Source: Burkholderia humptydooensis (lineage in GTDB: Bacteria > Pseudomonadota > Gammaproteobacteria > Burkholderiales > Burkholderiaceae). Taken from it: a DNA stretch of 64,000 bases. This document shows positions 53,559 through 63,734 of this stretch, in pieces. Both the position numbers and the translations under genes were made by a program. Positions within the stretch are counted from its first letter, which is position 1. Each line of letters opens with the position of its first letter. The notes beneath the pieces were generated by a model. The model ran no database searches, was not told where the DNA came from, and saw only the letters and a program-made list of their open reading frames with translations. The DNA is taken from positions 682,001-746,000 of the forward strand of contig NZ_CP013380.1 of the NCBI RefSeq assembly GCF_001513745.1, in the 5' to 3' direction.

Positions 53559-54968
53559 TCACGGCTGCGGGCGCGGGCTCGGCGCCCGCGCGTCGCGCAT
53601 CAGCGCCTCGATCTCGTCGGCGGCCACCGGCACGCCGCGCGTGATCAGCTCGCATCCCGTCGGCGTGACGAACGCGTCGTCCTCGATCCGGATGCCGATG
53701 TTCCAGAACGCCTGCGGCACGTCGTCGGCCGGGCGCACGTACAGGCCCGGCTCGATCGTGAGCGCCATGCCCGCATGCAGCACGCGCGAAGGCAGCGCGC
53801 CGTCGTCGTCGCGCGGCGCGCCGCGCTCGCGGTAGTCGCCGCAATCGTGCACGTCCATTCCGAGCCAGTGGCCGGTGCGGTGCATGTAAAAGCGTGCGTA
53901 CGCGCGCTCGGCGATCACGTCGTCGACGCTCGCAAAGCGCGTCTTCGGCACGAGCCCCGTGTCGAGCATGCCCTGCGCGAGCACGCGCACCGCCGCGTCG
54001 TGCGGCGCGTCGAACGGCGTGCCCGCGCGCGTCGCCGCGATCGCGGTTTCCTGCGCGGCGAGCACGATGTCGTAGAGCGCGCGCTGCGGGCCCGAGAAGC
54101 GGCCGTTCGCCGGGAAGGTGCGGGTGATGTCGGACGCATAGCCGTCGAGCTCGCACGCGGCGTCGATCAGGACGAGGTCGCCGTCGACGACGATTGCGTT
54201 GCCGGCCGGATAGTGGAGCACGCACGCGTTCGCGCCCGTCGCGACGATCGAGCCGTACGCGGGCGACTGCGCGCCGTGGCGGCGGAACGTGTAGAGCAGC
54301 TCGGCCTCGAGCTCGTATTCGCGGATGCCGGGACGGCACGCGGCCATCGCGCGGCGGTGCGCGAGCGCGGAGATGTCGGCCGCGCGGCGCATGATCGCCT
54401 GCTCGTGCGCATCCTTGACGAGCCGCATGTCGTCGAGGAGCGGCCCGAGATCGAACGCGGCGCCCGGCGCGGCGACGCCTGCGCGCGCACGCGCGCGCAC
54501 CGTGTCGAGCCAGCCGTTCAGGCGGCCGTCGAAGGCGGCCGACGCGCCGAAGCGGGTGTGCAGCGCGGGCGCGTCGGCGATGATGCGCGGCATCTCGGCG
54601 TCGAGCGCGTCGTACGGGAGCGCGGCGTCGAAGCCGAACGCGTCGCGCGCGGCTTCGGGGCCGAAATGGAACCCTTCCCAGATCTCGCGCTCGGGATTCT
54701 TCGCGCGGCAGAACAGGATCGAGCGCGGCGCGTCGCCCGCCGCCGATGCGTCAAGGACGAGGAGCGCGTCGGGCTCGGCGAAGCCCGTCAGGTAGTAGAA
54801 GTAGCTGTCGTGCCGGTACGGATAATCGCTGTCGCGATTGCGCGGGACTTCCGGCGCGGTGGGTACGATCGCGACGCCGCCGCCTCGCGCGCGCAGCGAG
54901 GCCAGCACGCGGTCGCGGCGCTGGCGGTAGACGTCGAGGGCGATGGCGGGTTCGGTCGGCTGATTCAT
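53559..54968 (-). CDS. pepP: Xaa-Pro aminopeptidase
   Basis: Cleaves N-terminal residues preceding Pro. The 469-residue protein has an N-terminal APP domain with NRDSDYPYRHDSYFYYLTGF, and a C-terminal pita-bread domain whose metal-binding residues lie in DLVLIDAACELDGYASDITRTFP, the GHWLGMDVHD His region, and TIEPGLYV and IRIEDDAFVT Glu segments. ATG 54968 is preferred; the frame continues upstream in Arg/Pro-rich sequence. The pepP-ubiH pair is shared with E. coli. Confidence 0.95.
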   Translation of the reverse strand: MNQPTEPAIALDVYRQRRDRVLASLRARGGGVAIVPTAPEVPRNRDSDYPYRHDSYFYYLTGFAEPDALLVLDASAAGDAPRSILFCRAKNPEREIWEGFHFGPEAARDAFGFDAALPYDALDAEMPRIIADAPALHTRFGASAAFDGRLNGWLDTVRARARAGVAAPGAAFDLGPLLDDMRLVKDAHEQAIMRRAADISALAHRRAMAACRPGIREYELEAELLYTFRRHGAQSPAYGSIVATGANACVLHYPAGNAIVVDGDLVLIDAACELDGYASDITRTFPANGRFSGPQRALYDIVLAAQETAIAATRAGTPFDAPHDAAVRVLAQGMLDTGLVPKTRFASVDDVIAERAYARFYMHRTGHWLGMDVHDCGDYRERGAPRDDDGALPSRVLHAGMALTIEPGLYVRPADDVPQAFWNIGIRIEDDAFVTPTGCELITRGVPVAADEIEALMRDARAPSPRPQP

Positions 54969-55302
54969 CACGCGATTGTAGCGCCGTCGCGCGGGGCGCG
55001 CGCGGCGGGTGGGGCGGCGATCGTGCGGATGCGTCGCGGCGGGCGTCGCGTGCGCGCGATCGCCGCCGCAAGATGGCCGCGCGAATTTGCGCCCCAATCA
55101 CGCGCGACCCCGGCGGACTCGATCGAAACGAAACCCGCGGCAGCCACCGCAGCTTCATCTCCGTCGCCCGGCTCGCGCGGCGGCGCGATTGATTGTTGCA
55201 AACCATCCACAGGCCGGACGGCTGATTATCAACGAACGCGCAACGGCCGGTTATGATCGGCGACAACGTATACTCTCGGGCGCCATTCCCGACCGAAGAC
55301 AG

Positions 55303-55914
55303 ATGATGAAATTAATCGGTTCGCTCAGCAGCCCGTTCGTCCGCAAGGCGCGGATCGTGCTTGCTGAAAAGAAGATCGACTACAAGCTGGAGCTCGAAAA
55401 CGTCTGGGCGCCGGATACGAACATCCATGCGTCGAATCCGATCGGCAAGGTGCCGTGCCTCGTGATGGAAGACGGTGCGGCCGTGTTCGACTCGCGCGTG
55501 ATCTGCGAATACGTCGACACGCTTTCCCCCGTCGGCAAGCTGATCCCGCCGTCGGGACGCGAGCGCGTCGAGGTGCGGTGCTGGGAGGCGCTCGGCGACG
55601 GTGTGCTCGACGCGGCGGTCGCGATTCGCATCGAGCACACGCAGCGCGAGCCGCAGCATCGCAGCGAAGCGTGGGTCGCGCGCCAGCAGCGCAAGATCGA
55701 CGACGGCCTCGTCGCGATGTCGCAGGGCCTTGCAGGCAAGGCGTGGTGCGTCGGCAATCACTACACGCTCGCCGACATCGCGCTCGGCTGCACGCTCGGC
55801 TACCTCGAGTTCCGGATGCCCGAGATCAACTGGCGCGAGCGCCATCCGAACCTCGACAAGCATTTCGCGAAGCTGGCGCAGCGCCAGCCGTTCATCGACA
55901 CGGTGCCGCAATGA
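55303..55914 (+). CDS. Glutathione S-transferase-like protein 3 (YibF type)
   Basis: A 203-residue GST. The N-terminal thioredoxin-like domain MKLIGSLSSPFVRKARIVLAEKKIDYKLELENVW shows the catalytic Ser and the cis-Pro region (NPIGKVPCLVMEDG), and the C-terminal HYTLADIALGCTLGYLEFR is the usual N-capping box. YibF-like; substrate unknown. The ATG at 55303 or 55306 is possible (MMK). It is divergent from pepP and converges on the FMN protein through a shared terminator. Confidence 0.92.
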   Translation: MMKLIGSLSSPFVRKARIVLAEKKIDYKLELENVWAPDTNIHASNPIGKVPCLVMEDGAAVFDSRVICEYVDTLSPVGKLIPPSGRERVEVRCWEALGDGVLDAAVAIRIEHTQREPQHRSEAWVARQQRKIDDGLVAMSQGLAGKAWCVGNHYTLADIALGCTLGYLEFRMPEINWRERHPNLDKHFAKLAQRQPFIDTVPQ

Positions 55915-55937
55915 CGCGTCGCCGCGCGCGCCGGCGA

Positions 55938-55968
55938 TAAAAAAACGCCCCGTCCGGGGCGTTTTTTT
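55938..55968. terminator. Bidirectional terminator
   Basis: AAAAAAACGCCCC-GTC-C GGGGCGTTTTTTT: seven-to-nine-bp stem with A and T runs on both sides, between the converging gst and FMN-protein genes. Confidence 0.9.
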
Positions 55969-56074
55969 GAGCGCACGCGGCGCGTTCGCAGCGATCCAAG
56001 TTCGCGGCGATCCGGGCCGGGGCGCGTGCGTGCGAGCCGAACGCGCCGTGCCGCGGCGGGTCATCCGATCCGGC

Positions 56075-57715
56075 TTACGCGCTCGCGCTCGCGCCTTTGC
56101 CGACGCGCGCATACACGCTTTCGCCGGGCGAGAACGAATCGCTGCGCGCGAGCGGCCACCACTTGTCGTACAGCGAGAAGCCGCAATGGCCGCCGTTGAG
56201 CAGCGCGCCCGGCTCCAGATACTTGAGCAGTTGCGACATCAGCCGGACCTCGTGCGGCGCGACGCGCTGCACGATGTGATGCGCGCGCAGCTCCGACGGA
56301 TGCGACAGCCCCGCCGCCTGCACGAGCTCCTGCAGCGCGTGCAGCGTGTTGCGATGGAAGTTGTGGACGCGGTCGGCCTTGTCCGGCACGACGAGCGCGC
56401 GCTGGCGCACCGGATCCTGCGTCGCGACGCCCGTCGGGCAGCGGTCGGTGTGGCAGTGCTGCGCCTGGATGCAGCCGACCGCGAACATGAAGCCGCGCGC
56501 CGAGTTCACCCAGTCCGCGCCGATCGCGAGCGTGCGCGCCACGTCGAACGCGGTGATGATCTTGCCGCTCGCGCCGAGCTTCACGCGATCGCGCACGCCG
56601 ATCCCGACGAGCGTGTTGTGCACCAGCAGCAGTCCTTCCTGCAGCGGCACGCCGACATGGTCGGTGAATTCGAGCGGCGCGGCGCCCGTGCCGCCTTCCG
56701 CGCCGTCGACGATGATGAAGTCCGGCACGATGCCCGTCTCGATCATCGCCTTCGCGATCCCGAAGAATTCCCACGGGTGGCCGATGCACAGCTTGAAGCC
56801 GGTCGGCTTGCCGCCCGACAGCGTGCGCAGCCGTTCGACGAATTCGAGCAGCCCGCGCGGCGTCGAGAACTCGGAGTGCGTCGCGGGCGAGATGCAATCC
56901 TTGCCCATCGGCACGCCGCGCGTCTCGGCGATCTCGGGCGTGATCTTCGCGGCCGGCAGCACGCCGCCGTGGCCCGGCTTCGCGCCCTGCGACAGCTTGA
57001 TCTCGATCATCTTGACCTGCGGATCGGCGGCCTGCTTCGCGAACCTGTCGGGGTTGAAGGTGCCGTCGTCGTTGCGGCAGCCGAAGTAGCCGGACGCGAT
57101 TTCCCAGATGATGTCGCCGCCGTTCTCGCGGTGGTACTTCGACAGCGAGCCTTCGCCCGTGTCGTGCGCGAAGCCGCCTTTCTTCGCGCCGAGGTTCAGC
57201 GCCCGGATCGCGTTCGCCGACAGCGAGCCGAAGCTCATCGCCGACACGTTGAAGATCGAGATGTCGTACGGTTGCGCGCGGTTCGCGCCGACGCGGATGC
57301 GGAAATCGTGGTTCGGCAACCGGGTGGGCGCGAGCGAATGGCTGATCCACTCGTGCGCGACCGCCTTCACGTCGAGCTCGGTGCCGTACGGCCGGTTGTC
57401 GGCCACGTTCTTCGCGCGCTGGTAGACGACGCTGCGCTGCGCGCGCGAGAACGGCTTCTCGTCGGTGTCGTCCTCGACGAAGTACTGGCGGATTTCCGGG
57501 CGGATGAATTCGAACAGGAACCGCAGATGGCCCCAGAGCGGGTAGTTGCGCAGGATCGCGTGGCGGTCCTGGTTCAGGTCGTACAGGCCGAGCGCGACGA
57601 GCGCGGCGACGGGCGCGATCCACAGCCACGAGATCGTGTGCCGCGCCGCGAGCACGGCGACGGCCGCGAAGAGGGCGAGCGCGCACCACATCGCGAGATA
57701 GCGTCGAGAAAGCAT
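56075..57715 (-). CDS. FMN-binding glutamate synthase-like protein with membrane anchor
   Basis: A 546-residue protein. It starts with two membrane-spanning segments (about 7-50), then the GltS central/FMN domain (about 130-480). Clear features are SAMSFGSLSANAIRALNLGAKKGG, the SQGAKPGHGGVLPAAKIT phosphate-binding segment, and VDGAEGGTGAAPLEF. The iron-sulfur cysteines are in GCIQAQHCHTDRCPTGVATQ. It lacks the glutaminase and C-terminal domains of GltB and the GltD partner is not near. It belongs to the DUF-like GltB2 family, whose reaction is not established; electron carrier at the membrane is possible. Confidence 0.88.
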   Translation of the reverse strand: MLSRRYLAMWCALALFAAVAVLAARHTISWLWIAPVAALVALGLYDLNQDRHAILRNYPLWGHLRFLFEFIRPEIRQYFVEDDTDEKPFSRAQRSVVYQRAKNVADNRPYGTELDVKAVAHEWISHSLAPTRLPNHDFRIRVGANRAQPYDISIFNVSAMSFGSLSANAIRALNLGAKKGGFAHDTGEGSLSKYHRENGGDIIWEIASGYFGCRNDDGTFNPDRFAKQAADPQVKMIEIKLSQGAKPGHGGVLPAAKITPEIAETRGVPMGKDCISPATHSEFSTPRGLLEFVERLRTLSGGKPTGFKLCIGHPWEFFGIAKAMIETGIVPDFIIVDGAEGGTGAAPLEFTDHVGVPLQEGLLLVHNTLVGIGVRDRVKLGASGKIITAFDVARTLAIGADWVNSARGFMFAVGCIQAQHCHTDRCPTGVATQDPVRQRALVVPDKADRVHNFHRNTLHALQELVQAAGLSHPSELRAHHIVQRVAPHEVRLMSQLLKYLEPGALLNGGHCGFSLYDKWWPLARSDSFSPGESVYARVGKGASASA

Positions 57716-57836
57716 GGGGACTCCATATCGTTTTTCGGATGCCGCCATGCGCGGACGAACGGCAAGGCGGCGCGCGCGCACGGCGCCTCGCTGGCGCGGC
57801 GTGCTCCGCGTGCCGCAAGTCTAAACCGATCGGGGC

Positions 57837-58997
57837 TCAGCGCGCTTCGACGAGCGCCGGCGCGCGGCCCGCGGGCGCGGCGTCGGCTCGCCCCGTCGCC
57901 GCGGATTCGATGATCCCGCCGCCCAGGCACACGTCGCCGTCGTACAGCACCGCCGACTGGCCGGGCGTGACCGCCCATTGCGGCTCGTCGAACACGAGCG
58001 AGAAGCGCTCGCCGCCCGCCGCCTCGCCGGGCGCGGCGCGGCCGAACGCGCACGGCGCATCCGCCTGCCGGTAGCGGGTTTTCGCGCCGCACCGCGCGCC
58101 GTCGGCGGGCGGCTCGCCCGCGACCCAGCTCACGTTGCCCGCGACGAGCTCGCGCGAGCGCAGCCACGGATGATCGTGGCCCTGCACGACATAGAGCGTG
58201 TTCGACGCGATGTCCTTCGCCGCGACGAACCACGGCTCGCCGCTGCCGTCCTTGCTGCCGCCGAGGCCGATGCCCTTCCTCTGGCCGAACGTGTAGAACG
58301 CGAGGCCGATGTGCTCGCCGACCGTCTTGCCGTCCGGCGTCTTCATCGGGCCGGGTTTCGTCGGCAGATAGCGGTTCAGGAAATCGCGGAACGGGCGCTC
58401 GCCGATGAAGCAGATGCCCGTCGAATCCTTTTTCTTCGCGTTTGGCAGGCCGATCTGCGCGGCGATCTCGCGCACCTTCGTCTTCGGGATCTCGCCGAGC
58501 GGGAACATCGTCTTCGACAACTGCGCCTGATTGAGGCGATGCAGGAAGTACGACTGGTCTTTCGTATGATCGAACGCCTTCAGCAGTTCGAAGCGGCCGT
58601 CGCGCTCGCGCACGCGCGCGTAGTGGCCGGTCGCGATCGTCTGCGCGCCGAGCGACATCGCGTGATCGAGGAACGCCTTGAACTTGATTTCCGCGTTGCA
58701 CAGCACGTCCGGGTTCGGCGTGCGGCCCGCCGAGTATTCGCGCAGGAACTCGGCGAACACGCGGTCCTTGTATTCGGCCGCGAAGTTCACGGCCTCGACG
58801 TCGATGCCGATCAGGTCCGCGACCGACACGACGTCGATCCAGTCCTGCCGCGTTGAGCAGTATTCGCCGTCGTCGTCGTCCTCCCAGTTCTTCATGAACA
58901 GGCCGACGACGTCGTAGCCCTGTTCCTTCAAGAGCCACGCGGTCACCGACGAATCGACGCCGCCCGACATGCCCACCACGACCCGACGCTTCGTCAT
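57837..58997 (-). CDS. mnmA: tRNA-specific 2-thiouridylase MnmA
   Basis: Thiolates U34 of Lys, Glu and Gln tRNAs. The 386-residue protein has the PP-loop SGGVDSS (11-17), the first catalytic Cys in [11 protein letters not shown] and the second in [11 protein letters not shown]. The central domain and C-terminal beta-barrel are complete. It overlaps the nudJ gene by four bases, as in E. coli (nudJ-mnmA). Confidence 0.98.
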   Translation of the reverse strand: MTKRRVVVGMSGGVDSSVTAWLLKEQGYDVVGLFMKNWEDDDDGEYCSTRQDWIDVVSVADLIGIDVEAVNFAAEYKDRVFAEFLREYSAGRTPNPDVLCNAEIKFKAFLDHAMSLGAQTIATGHYARVRERDGRFELLKAFDHTKDQSYFLHRLNQAQLSKTMFPLGEIPKTKVREIAAQIGLPNAKKKDSTGICFIGERPFRDFLNRYLPTKPGPMKTPDGKTVGEHIGLAFYTFGQRKGIGLGGSKDGSGEPWFVAAKDIASNTLYVVQGHDHPWLRSRELVAGNVSWVAGEPPADGARCGAKTRYRQADAPCAFGRAAPGEAAGGERFSLVFDEPQWAVTPGQSAVLYDGDVCLGGGIIESAATGRADAAPAGRAPALVEAR

Positions 58998-59503
58998 TTG
59001 CCCACCGCCTGATGATCCGGGGCCGCGCGATACGGCGCGACCGAATGCGTATGCACGAAATCGAGCGGCACGCGGCGGCCGGCGAGGTAGTCGTCGACGC
59101 AGCGCATCACCGCGGGCGACCGGTGGCGATCCTCGCATGCGCGCAGCTCGTCGGCCGTCATCCACAGCGCGCGGACGATGCCGTCGTCGAGCGCGCGGTG
59201 GGCGAGCGCGTCGCCTGCGCGGCCGCAGAACGCGAAGCGCAGGTAGGTCGCGCCGACGCTCGCCGGGCGCGCGTAGTGCGCGACGTACACGCCGACGAGC
59301 GCGTGGGGCTCGAACGGGTGCGCGGTTTCCTCGAGCGCCTCGCGCGCGACGGCTTCGACGAGCGTCTCGCCGGCTTCGAGGTGGCCGGCTGGCTGGTTGA
59401 TGCGCAGGCCGGACGACGTGTGTTCTTCGATCACGAGAAAGCGCCCGTCGCGTTCGGCGATCGCGGCGACCGTCACGTGCGGGGTCCAGATTTCGGGTTT
59501 CAT
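58994..59503 (-). CDS. nudJ: Nudix hydrolase NudJ-like
   Basis: A 169-residue Nudix enzyme. The Nudix box reads [26 protein letters not shown] (about 45-70), complete with the REALEET core. NudJ hydrolyses nucleoside pyrophosphates and thiamine-type pyrophosphates. The start ATG 59503 ([15 protein letters not shown]) is used; upstream frame is unrelated. Translationally coupled to mnmA. Confidence 0.93.
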   Translation of the reverse strand: MKPEIWTPHVTVAAIAERDGRFLVIEEHTSSGLRINQPAGHLEAGETLVEAVAREALEETAHPFEPHALVGVYVAHYARPASVGATYLRFAFCGRAGDALAHRALDDGIVRALWMTADELRACEDRHRSPAVMRCVDDYLAGRRVPLDFVHTHSVAPYRAAPDHQAVGK

Positions 59504-59745
59504 AGCCGCGCATTTTACCGGTTGCGCCGCGCCGCTGCCGAGCGCGCGTATAGCGCGGTTCCGACCCCGGTGCAACTCCGGGCGTTGCCGATGCGCACCG
59601 GCGTGTCGACCGGGAAAGGGGCGCATTGCTGAATCGTCGCCGCTTTCGGTTAAAGTGGCGCCTGAAACAGCCGTTGCCTTCGAGCCGGTATGTCAGTCGC
59701 CCGGCTCGCCGTCGCAGTAGAACGAAGAAAGAGGAGGGATCGACG

Positions 59746-60885
59746 ATGCATATCGGAGTGCCTGCCGAAACGCGGGCGAACGAGGCGCGCGTGGCCGCGA
59801 CGCCGGAGACGGTCAGGAAATACGCGGCGGCCGGCCACCGCGTGACGGTCGAGCGCGGCGCGGGCGTGGCCGCCAGCTTTCCGGACGACGCGTATGCGGC
59901 GGCCGGCGCGGAACTGGCCGACGCAGCCGCCGCGTTCGGGGCGGACATCGTGCTGAAGGTTCAGGCGCCGACCGACGCGGAGAGCGGGCAACTGAAGCGA
60001 GGCTCGGTTCTGATCGGCATGCTCGAGCCGTTCAACGCCGAGCAGGCGGCGCGCCTGGCGGCCGCGGGCGTCACGGGCTTCGCGCTCGAGGCCGCGCCGC
60101 GCACCACGCGCGCGCAGAGCCTCGATGTGCTGTCGTCGCAGGCGAACATTGCCGGCTACAAGGCGGTGCTCGTCGCCGCGGCGCTGTATCCGCGCTTCTT
60201 TCCGATGCTGATGACGGCCGCGGGCACCGTGAAGGCCGCGCGCGTGCTCGTGCTCGGCGCGGGCGTCGCGGGCCTGCAGGCGATCGCGACCGCGAAGCGC
60301 CTGGGCGCGGTGATCGAGGCGTCCGACGTGCGCCCGGCGGTCAAGGAGCAGATCGAATCGCTCGGCGCGAAATTTCTCGACGTTCCTTATGAGACGCAAG
60401 AAGAGCGCGATGCGGCGCAAGGCGTCGGCGGCTACGCGCGACCGATGCCGGCATCGTGGCTCGGGCGGCAGGCGGCGCTCGTGCACGAGCGCGCGAAGCA
60501 GGCCGACATCGTGATCACGACCGCGCTGATTCCGGGCCGCCCCGCGCCGACGCTGATCTCGGTCGAGACCGTGCAGTCGATGAAGCCGGGCTCGGTGCTC
60601 GTCGATCTCGCGGCGGGGCGCGGCCCCGAATTCGACGGCAGGAAGAGCGGCAACTGCCCGCTCACCGTCGCCGATCGGGTGATCGTTCACCAGGGCGTGA
60701 CGATCGCGGGCTACACGAACCTGGCCGCGATGGTGCCCGCCGACGCGTCGTCGCTCTACGCGCGCAACCTGTTCGACTTCCTGAAGCTGATCGTCACGAA
60801 GGAAGGCGCGCTCGACATCGATCTTTCGGACGACATCGTCGCCGCGACGCTCTTGTGCCGCGACGGCGAAGTCGCGCGCAAATAA
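59746..60885 (+). CDS. pntAA: NAD(P) transhydrogenase alpha subunit, part 1 (soluble NAD-binding domain)
   Basis: Soluble domain I of the proton-translocating transhydrogenase. The 379-residue protein has [23 protein letters not shown] at the start and the Rossmann fold with [20 protein letters not shown], similar to alanine dehydrogenase. In E. coli this domain is fused with the membrane part in PntA; here it is split into three genes, as in many alpha- and beta-proteobacteria. ATG 59746 follows AGGAGGGATCG. Confidence 0.96.
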   Translation: MHIGVPAETRANEARVAATPETVRKYAAAGHRVTVERGAGVAASFPDDAYAAAGAELADAAAAFGADIVLKVQAPTDAESGQLKRGSVLIGMLEPFNAEQAARLAAAGVTGFALEAAPRTTRAQSLDVLSSQANIAGYKAVLVAAALYPRFFPMLMTAAGTVKAARVLVLGAGVAGLQAIATAKRLGAVIEASDVRPAVKEQIESLGAKFLDVPYETQEERDAAQGVGGYARPMPASWLGRQAALVHERAKQADIVITTALIPGRPAPTLISVETVQSMKPGSVLVDLAAGRGPEFDGRKSGNCPLTVADRVIVHQGVTIAGYTNLAAMVPADASSLYARNLFDFLKLIVTKEGALDIDLSDDIVAATLLCRDGEVARK

Positions 60886-60897
60886 CGGGAGGAGGTC

Positions 60898-61227
60898 ATG
60901 GAGATCATCAATCACACGGTCATCAACGTGATCATTTTCGTGCTGGCGGTGTACGTCGGCTACCACGTCGTATGGAACGTGACGCCCGCGCTGCACACGC
61001 CGCTGATGGCGGTGACCAACGCAATCTCGGCGATCGTGATCGTCGGCGCGATGCTCGCGTCGGCGCTCACGCTCGGCGGCGTCGGCAAGGCGTTCGGCAC
61101 GTTCGCCGTCGCGCTCGCGGCCGTCAACGTGTTCGGCGGCTTCCTCGTGACGCGGCGCATGCTCGAGATGTTCAAGAAGAAGGAGCCGAAGCAGAAGGCC
61201 GGCGAGGCGAAGGAGGGCGCGCGATGA
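60898..61227 (+). CDS. pntAB: NAD(P) transhydrogenase alpha subunit, part 2 (membrane domain)
   Basis: A 109-residue protein with three hydrophobic segments. VYVGYHVVWNVTPALHTPLMAVTNAISAIVIVG matches the C-terminal membrane part of PntA. It starts 12 bases after pntAA behind GGGAGGAGG and overlaps pntB by four bases. Confidence 0.96.
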   Translation: MEIINHTVINVIIFVLAVYVGYHVVWNVTPALHTPLMAVTNAISAIVIVGAMLASALTLGGVGKAFGTFAVALAAVNVFGGFLVTRRMLEMFKKKEPKQKAGEAKEGAR

Positions 61228-62675
61228 GCATGAACGTCGTCACGCTGCTGTACCTCGTTGCTTCGGTGTGCTTCATCCAGGCGCTGAAGGGGCTGTCGAA
61301 CCCGAAGAGCGCTAGACGAGGCAATCTATTCGGCATGGTCGGCATGGCGATCGCAATCCTGACGACCGTTGCGCTGATCGCGAAGCAGGCCACGTGGCTC
61401 GGCGCGAACCTGCCGCTCGGCCTCGCGCTCGTGTTCGGCGCGCTCGTGATCGGCGGCGCGGTGGGCGCGGTGATCGCCGCGCGCGTCGAGATGACGAAGA
61501 TGCCGGAGCTCGTCGCGGCGATGCACTCGCTGATCGGCCTCGCGGCCGTGTGCATCGCGATCGCGGTGGTCGCGGAGCCGGAGGCGTTCGGGCTCGTGCC
61601 GCAGGACGCGACGCTGCCGAACTTCATTCCGTACGGCAACCGGATCGAGCTCTTCATCGGCACGTTCGTCGGCGCGATCACGTTCTCGGGCTCGGTGATC
61701 GCGTTCGGCAAGCTGTCGGGCAAGTACAAGTTCCGGCTGTTCCAGGGCGCGCCCGTCGTCTATCCGGGCCAGCATCTGATCAATCTGATGCTCGCGCTCG
61801 CGATGCTCGGCTTCGGCGCGCTGTTCTTCCTCACGCAATCGTGGCTGCCGTTCGGGATCATGACGGCGATCGCGTTCGCGCTCGGCGTGCTGATCATCAT
61901 CCCGATCGGCGGCGCGGACATGCCGGTCGTCGTGTCGATGCTGAACTCGTACTCGGGGTGGGCGGCGGCTGGCATCGGCTTCTCGCTGAACAACGCGATG
62001 CTGATCATCGCCGGCTCGCTCGTCGGCTCGTCGGGCGCGATCCTGTCGTACATCATGTGCCACGCGATGAACCGCTCGTTCTTCAACGTGCTGCTCGGCG
62101 GCTTCGGCGCGGAACCGGGTGCGGCGGCGGGCGGCGCGAAGGAGCAGCGGCCGGTGAAGTCGGGCTCGGCGGAGGATGCGTCGTTCATGCTCGGCAACGC
62201 GGAATCGGTCGTGATCGTGCCGGGCTACGGGCTTGCGGTGGCGCGCGCGCAGCACGCGCTCAAGGAGCTGACCGACAAGCTCGTCGAGAAGGGCGTCGAC
62301 GTGCGCTACGCGATCCACCCGGTCGCTGGGCGGATGCCCGGGCACATGAACGTGCTGCTCGCGGAAGCGGAAGTGCCGTACGACATCGTGTTCGAGATGG
62401 AGGACATCAACGGCGAGATGGGCCAGGCCGATGTGGTGCTCGTGCTCGGGGCGAACGACGTGGTGAATCCGGCCGCGAAGAACGATCCGAAATCGCCGAT
62501 CGCGGGGATGCCGATCATCGAGGCGTACAAGGCGCGCACGGTGATCGTCAACAAGCGGTCGATGGCGGCGGGCTATGCGGGCCTCGACAACGAGCTCTTC
62601 TACATGGACAAGACGATGATGGTCTTCGGCGATGCGAAGAAGGTCATCGAGGACATGGTGAAGTCGGTCGAATGA
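61224..62675 (+). CDS. pntB: NAD(P) transhydrogenase beta subunit
   Basis: Membrane and NADP-binding subunit of 483 residues. The N-terminal half has about eight helices with IGLAAVCIAIAVVAEPEAFGL, IPIGGADMPVVVSMLNSYSGWAA and other family stretches; the C-terminal domain (about 310-483) carries VIVPGYGLAVARAQHAL and VLGANDVVNPAAKNDPKSPIAGMPI, the NADP site. Together the three genes make NADPH from NADH at the expense of the proton gradient. Confidence 0.97.
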   Translation: MSMNVVTLLYLVASVCFIQALKGLSNPKSARRGNLFGMVGMAIAILTTVALIAKQATWLGANLPLGLALVFGALVIGGAVGAVIAARVEMTKMPELVAAMHSLIGLAAVCIAIAVVAEPEAFGLVPQDATLPNFIPYGNRIELFIGTFVGAITFSGSVIAFGKLSGKYKFRLFQGAPVVYPGQHLINLMLALAMLGFGALFFLTQSWLPFGIMTAIAFALGVLIIIPIGGADMPVVVSMLNSYSGWAAAGIGFSLNNAMLIIAGSLVGSSGAILSYIMCHAMNRSFFNVLLGGFGAEPGAAAGGAKEQRPVKSGSAEDASFMLGNAESVVIVPGYGLAVARAQHALKELTDKLVEKGVDVRYAIHPVAGRMPGHMNVLLAEAEVPYDIVFEMEDINGEMGQADVVLVLGANDVVNPAAKNDPKSPIAGMPIIEAYKARTVIVNKRSMAAGYAGLDNELFYMDKTMMVFGDAKKVIEDMVKSVE

Positions 62676-62729
62676 CGCGGCGGGCGGGCGCCCGGCCGGC
62701 GCTCGGCCGGGCGTTCGGGGCATCTCGTA

Positions 62730-62755
62730 TCGTGAATCGCGTGTCGTGAATCGCG
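62730..62755. repeat. 12-bp repeat, two copies
   Basis: TCGTGAATCGCG at 62730-62741 and 62744-62755, separated by two bases, in the gap between pntB and the WYL regulator. No function apparent. Confidence 0.7.
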
Positions 62756-62806
62756 CCGGTCGGCGTGCGGCCCTTGGGGAAGCGCGCCGATGCGGCCCCG
62801 CCGCGC

Positions 62807-63493
62807 TCAACGCACGGGCGCGTTCGCCTTGCGCAGATAGTCGGCGAGCCGTTTGCCTTCCTGATCGGGAAACGGGTCGTGCACCGCGACTTCGTTCATG
62901 CGCGCGATGTCGAAGGTGCGGAAGTCCTCGCGCAGCTCGCACCACGCGCCGATCGTCCAGCGTCCGCCCCAGTACACGAGACCGAGCGGCCACACGCGGC
63001 GCGTCGTCCGCGCGCCGAGCCGGTCGCAGTAAGCGAAGCTGACGATGCGGCGGCCGTCGACCGCTTCGTGCAGCGCATCCACTTTTTCCGGGAACGTGCG
63101 GTCGATGTGAAACGACGGCGCGAACACCGCGAGCCGGTCGAGCGTCGCGCGCTTGTCGGCGGGCATCGCCGACGCGATCTTCGCGAGCGCCGAACGCGCG
63201 CCGCCCGCAAAGCGCGCGCCGCCCCACGTTTCGAGCATCCGCGCGCCCGCCGCGAGCGCGGCAAGCTCTTCGGCCGTAAACGTGAGGGGCGGCAGGCTCG
63301 CCGCGCGGTTCAGGCGATAGCCGATTCCGGCTTCGCCCTCGATCGGCACGCCCGACAGTTGCAGGTCCCGCACGTCGCGATACACGGTGCGCGGCGACAC
63401 CGACAGCCAGTCGGCGAGCTGCTGCGCGGTCGTCAGGCGGCGGCCGCGCAGCAATTCGGCGATCTGGAACAGGCGGTCGGCGCGGCGCGTCAT
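62807..63493 (-). CDS. YafY-like HTH/WYL-domain regulator
   Basis: A 228-residue protein with an N-terminal HTH_11 winged helix (about 4-58, RADRLFQIAELLRGRRLTTAQQLADWLSVSPRTVYRDV) and a C-terminal WYL domain (about 140-215, with LVYWGGRWTIGAWCELREDFRTF). WYL proteins sense ligands such as nucleic acids or nucleotides. Regulatory targets are unknown. ATG 63493 is used. It lies tail to tail with pntB and upstream of a VOC gene, which it may regulate. Confidence 0.9.
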   Translation of the reverse strand: MTRRADRLFQIAELLRGRRLTTAQQLADWLSVSPRTVYRDVRDLQLSGVPIEGEAGIGYRLNRAASLPPLTFTAEELAALAAGARMLETWGGARFAGGARSALAKIASAMPADKRATLDRLAVFAPSFHIDRTFPEKVDALHEAVDGRRIVSFAYCDRLGARTTRRVWPLGLVYWGGRWTIGAWCELREDFRTFDIARMNEVAVHDPFPDQEGKRLADYLRKANAPVR

Positions 63494-63734
63494 CGCGGGG
63501 CTACGGGCTGGGAAACAGGGTGGAGAATGCCGCGATGATAGCGCCGCGCGCGGCGGCTGGCGCGCGCGGTTTTCGTAGTTGGCGCAATGCGCGCGATTGT
63601 TGCGGCGAATGGTTGCGCAAGCGTTGCCGCCCACGTTTCCGCCGCCTCGCGCGGCGCGGCCCCGCGCGTTGCGGCGACGCGCGCGGCGCCCGTCTTGCCC
63701 GCGTGCGCGAGCCCGCGCCCGCCCGGCGACGCGC

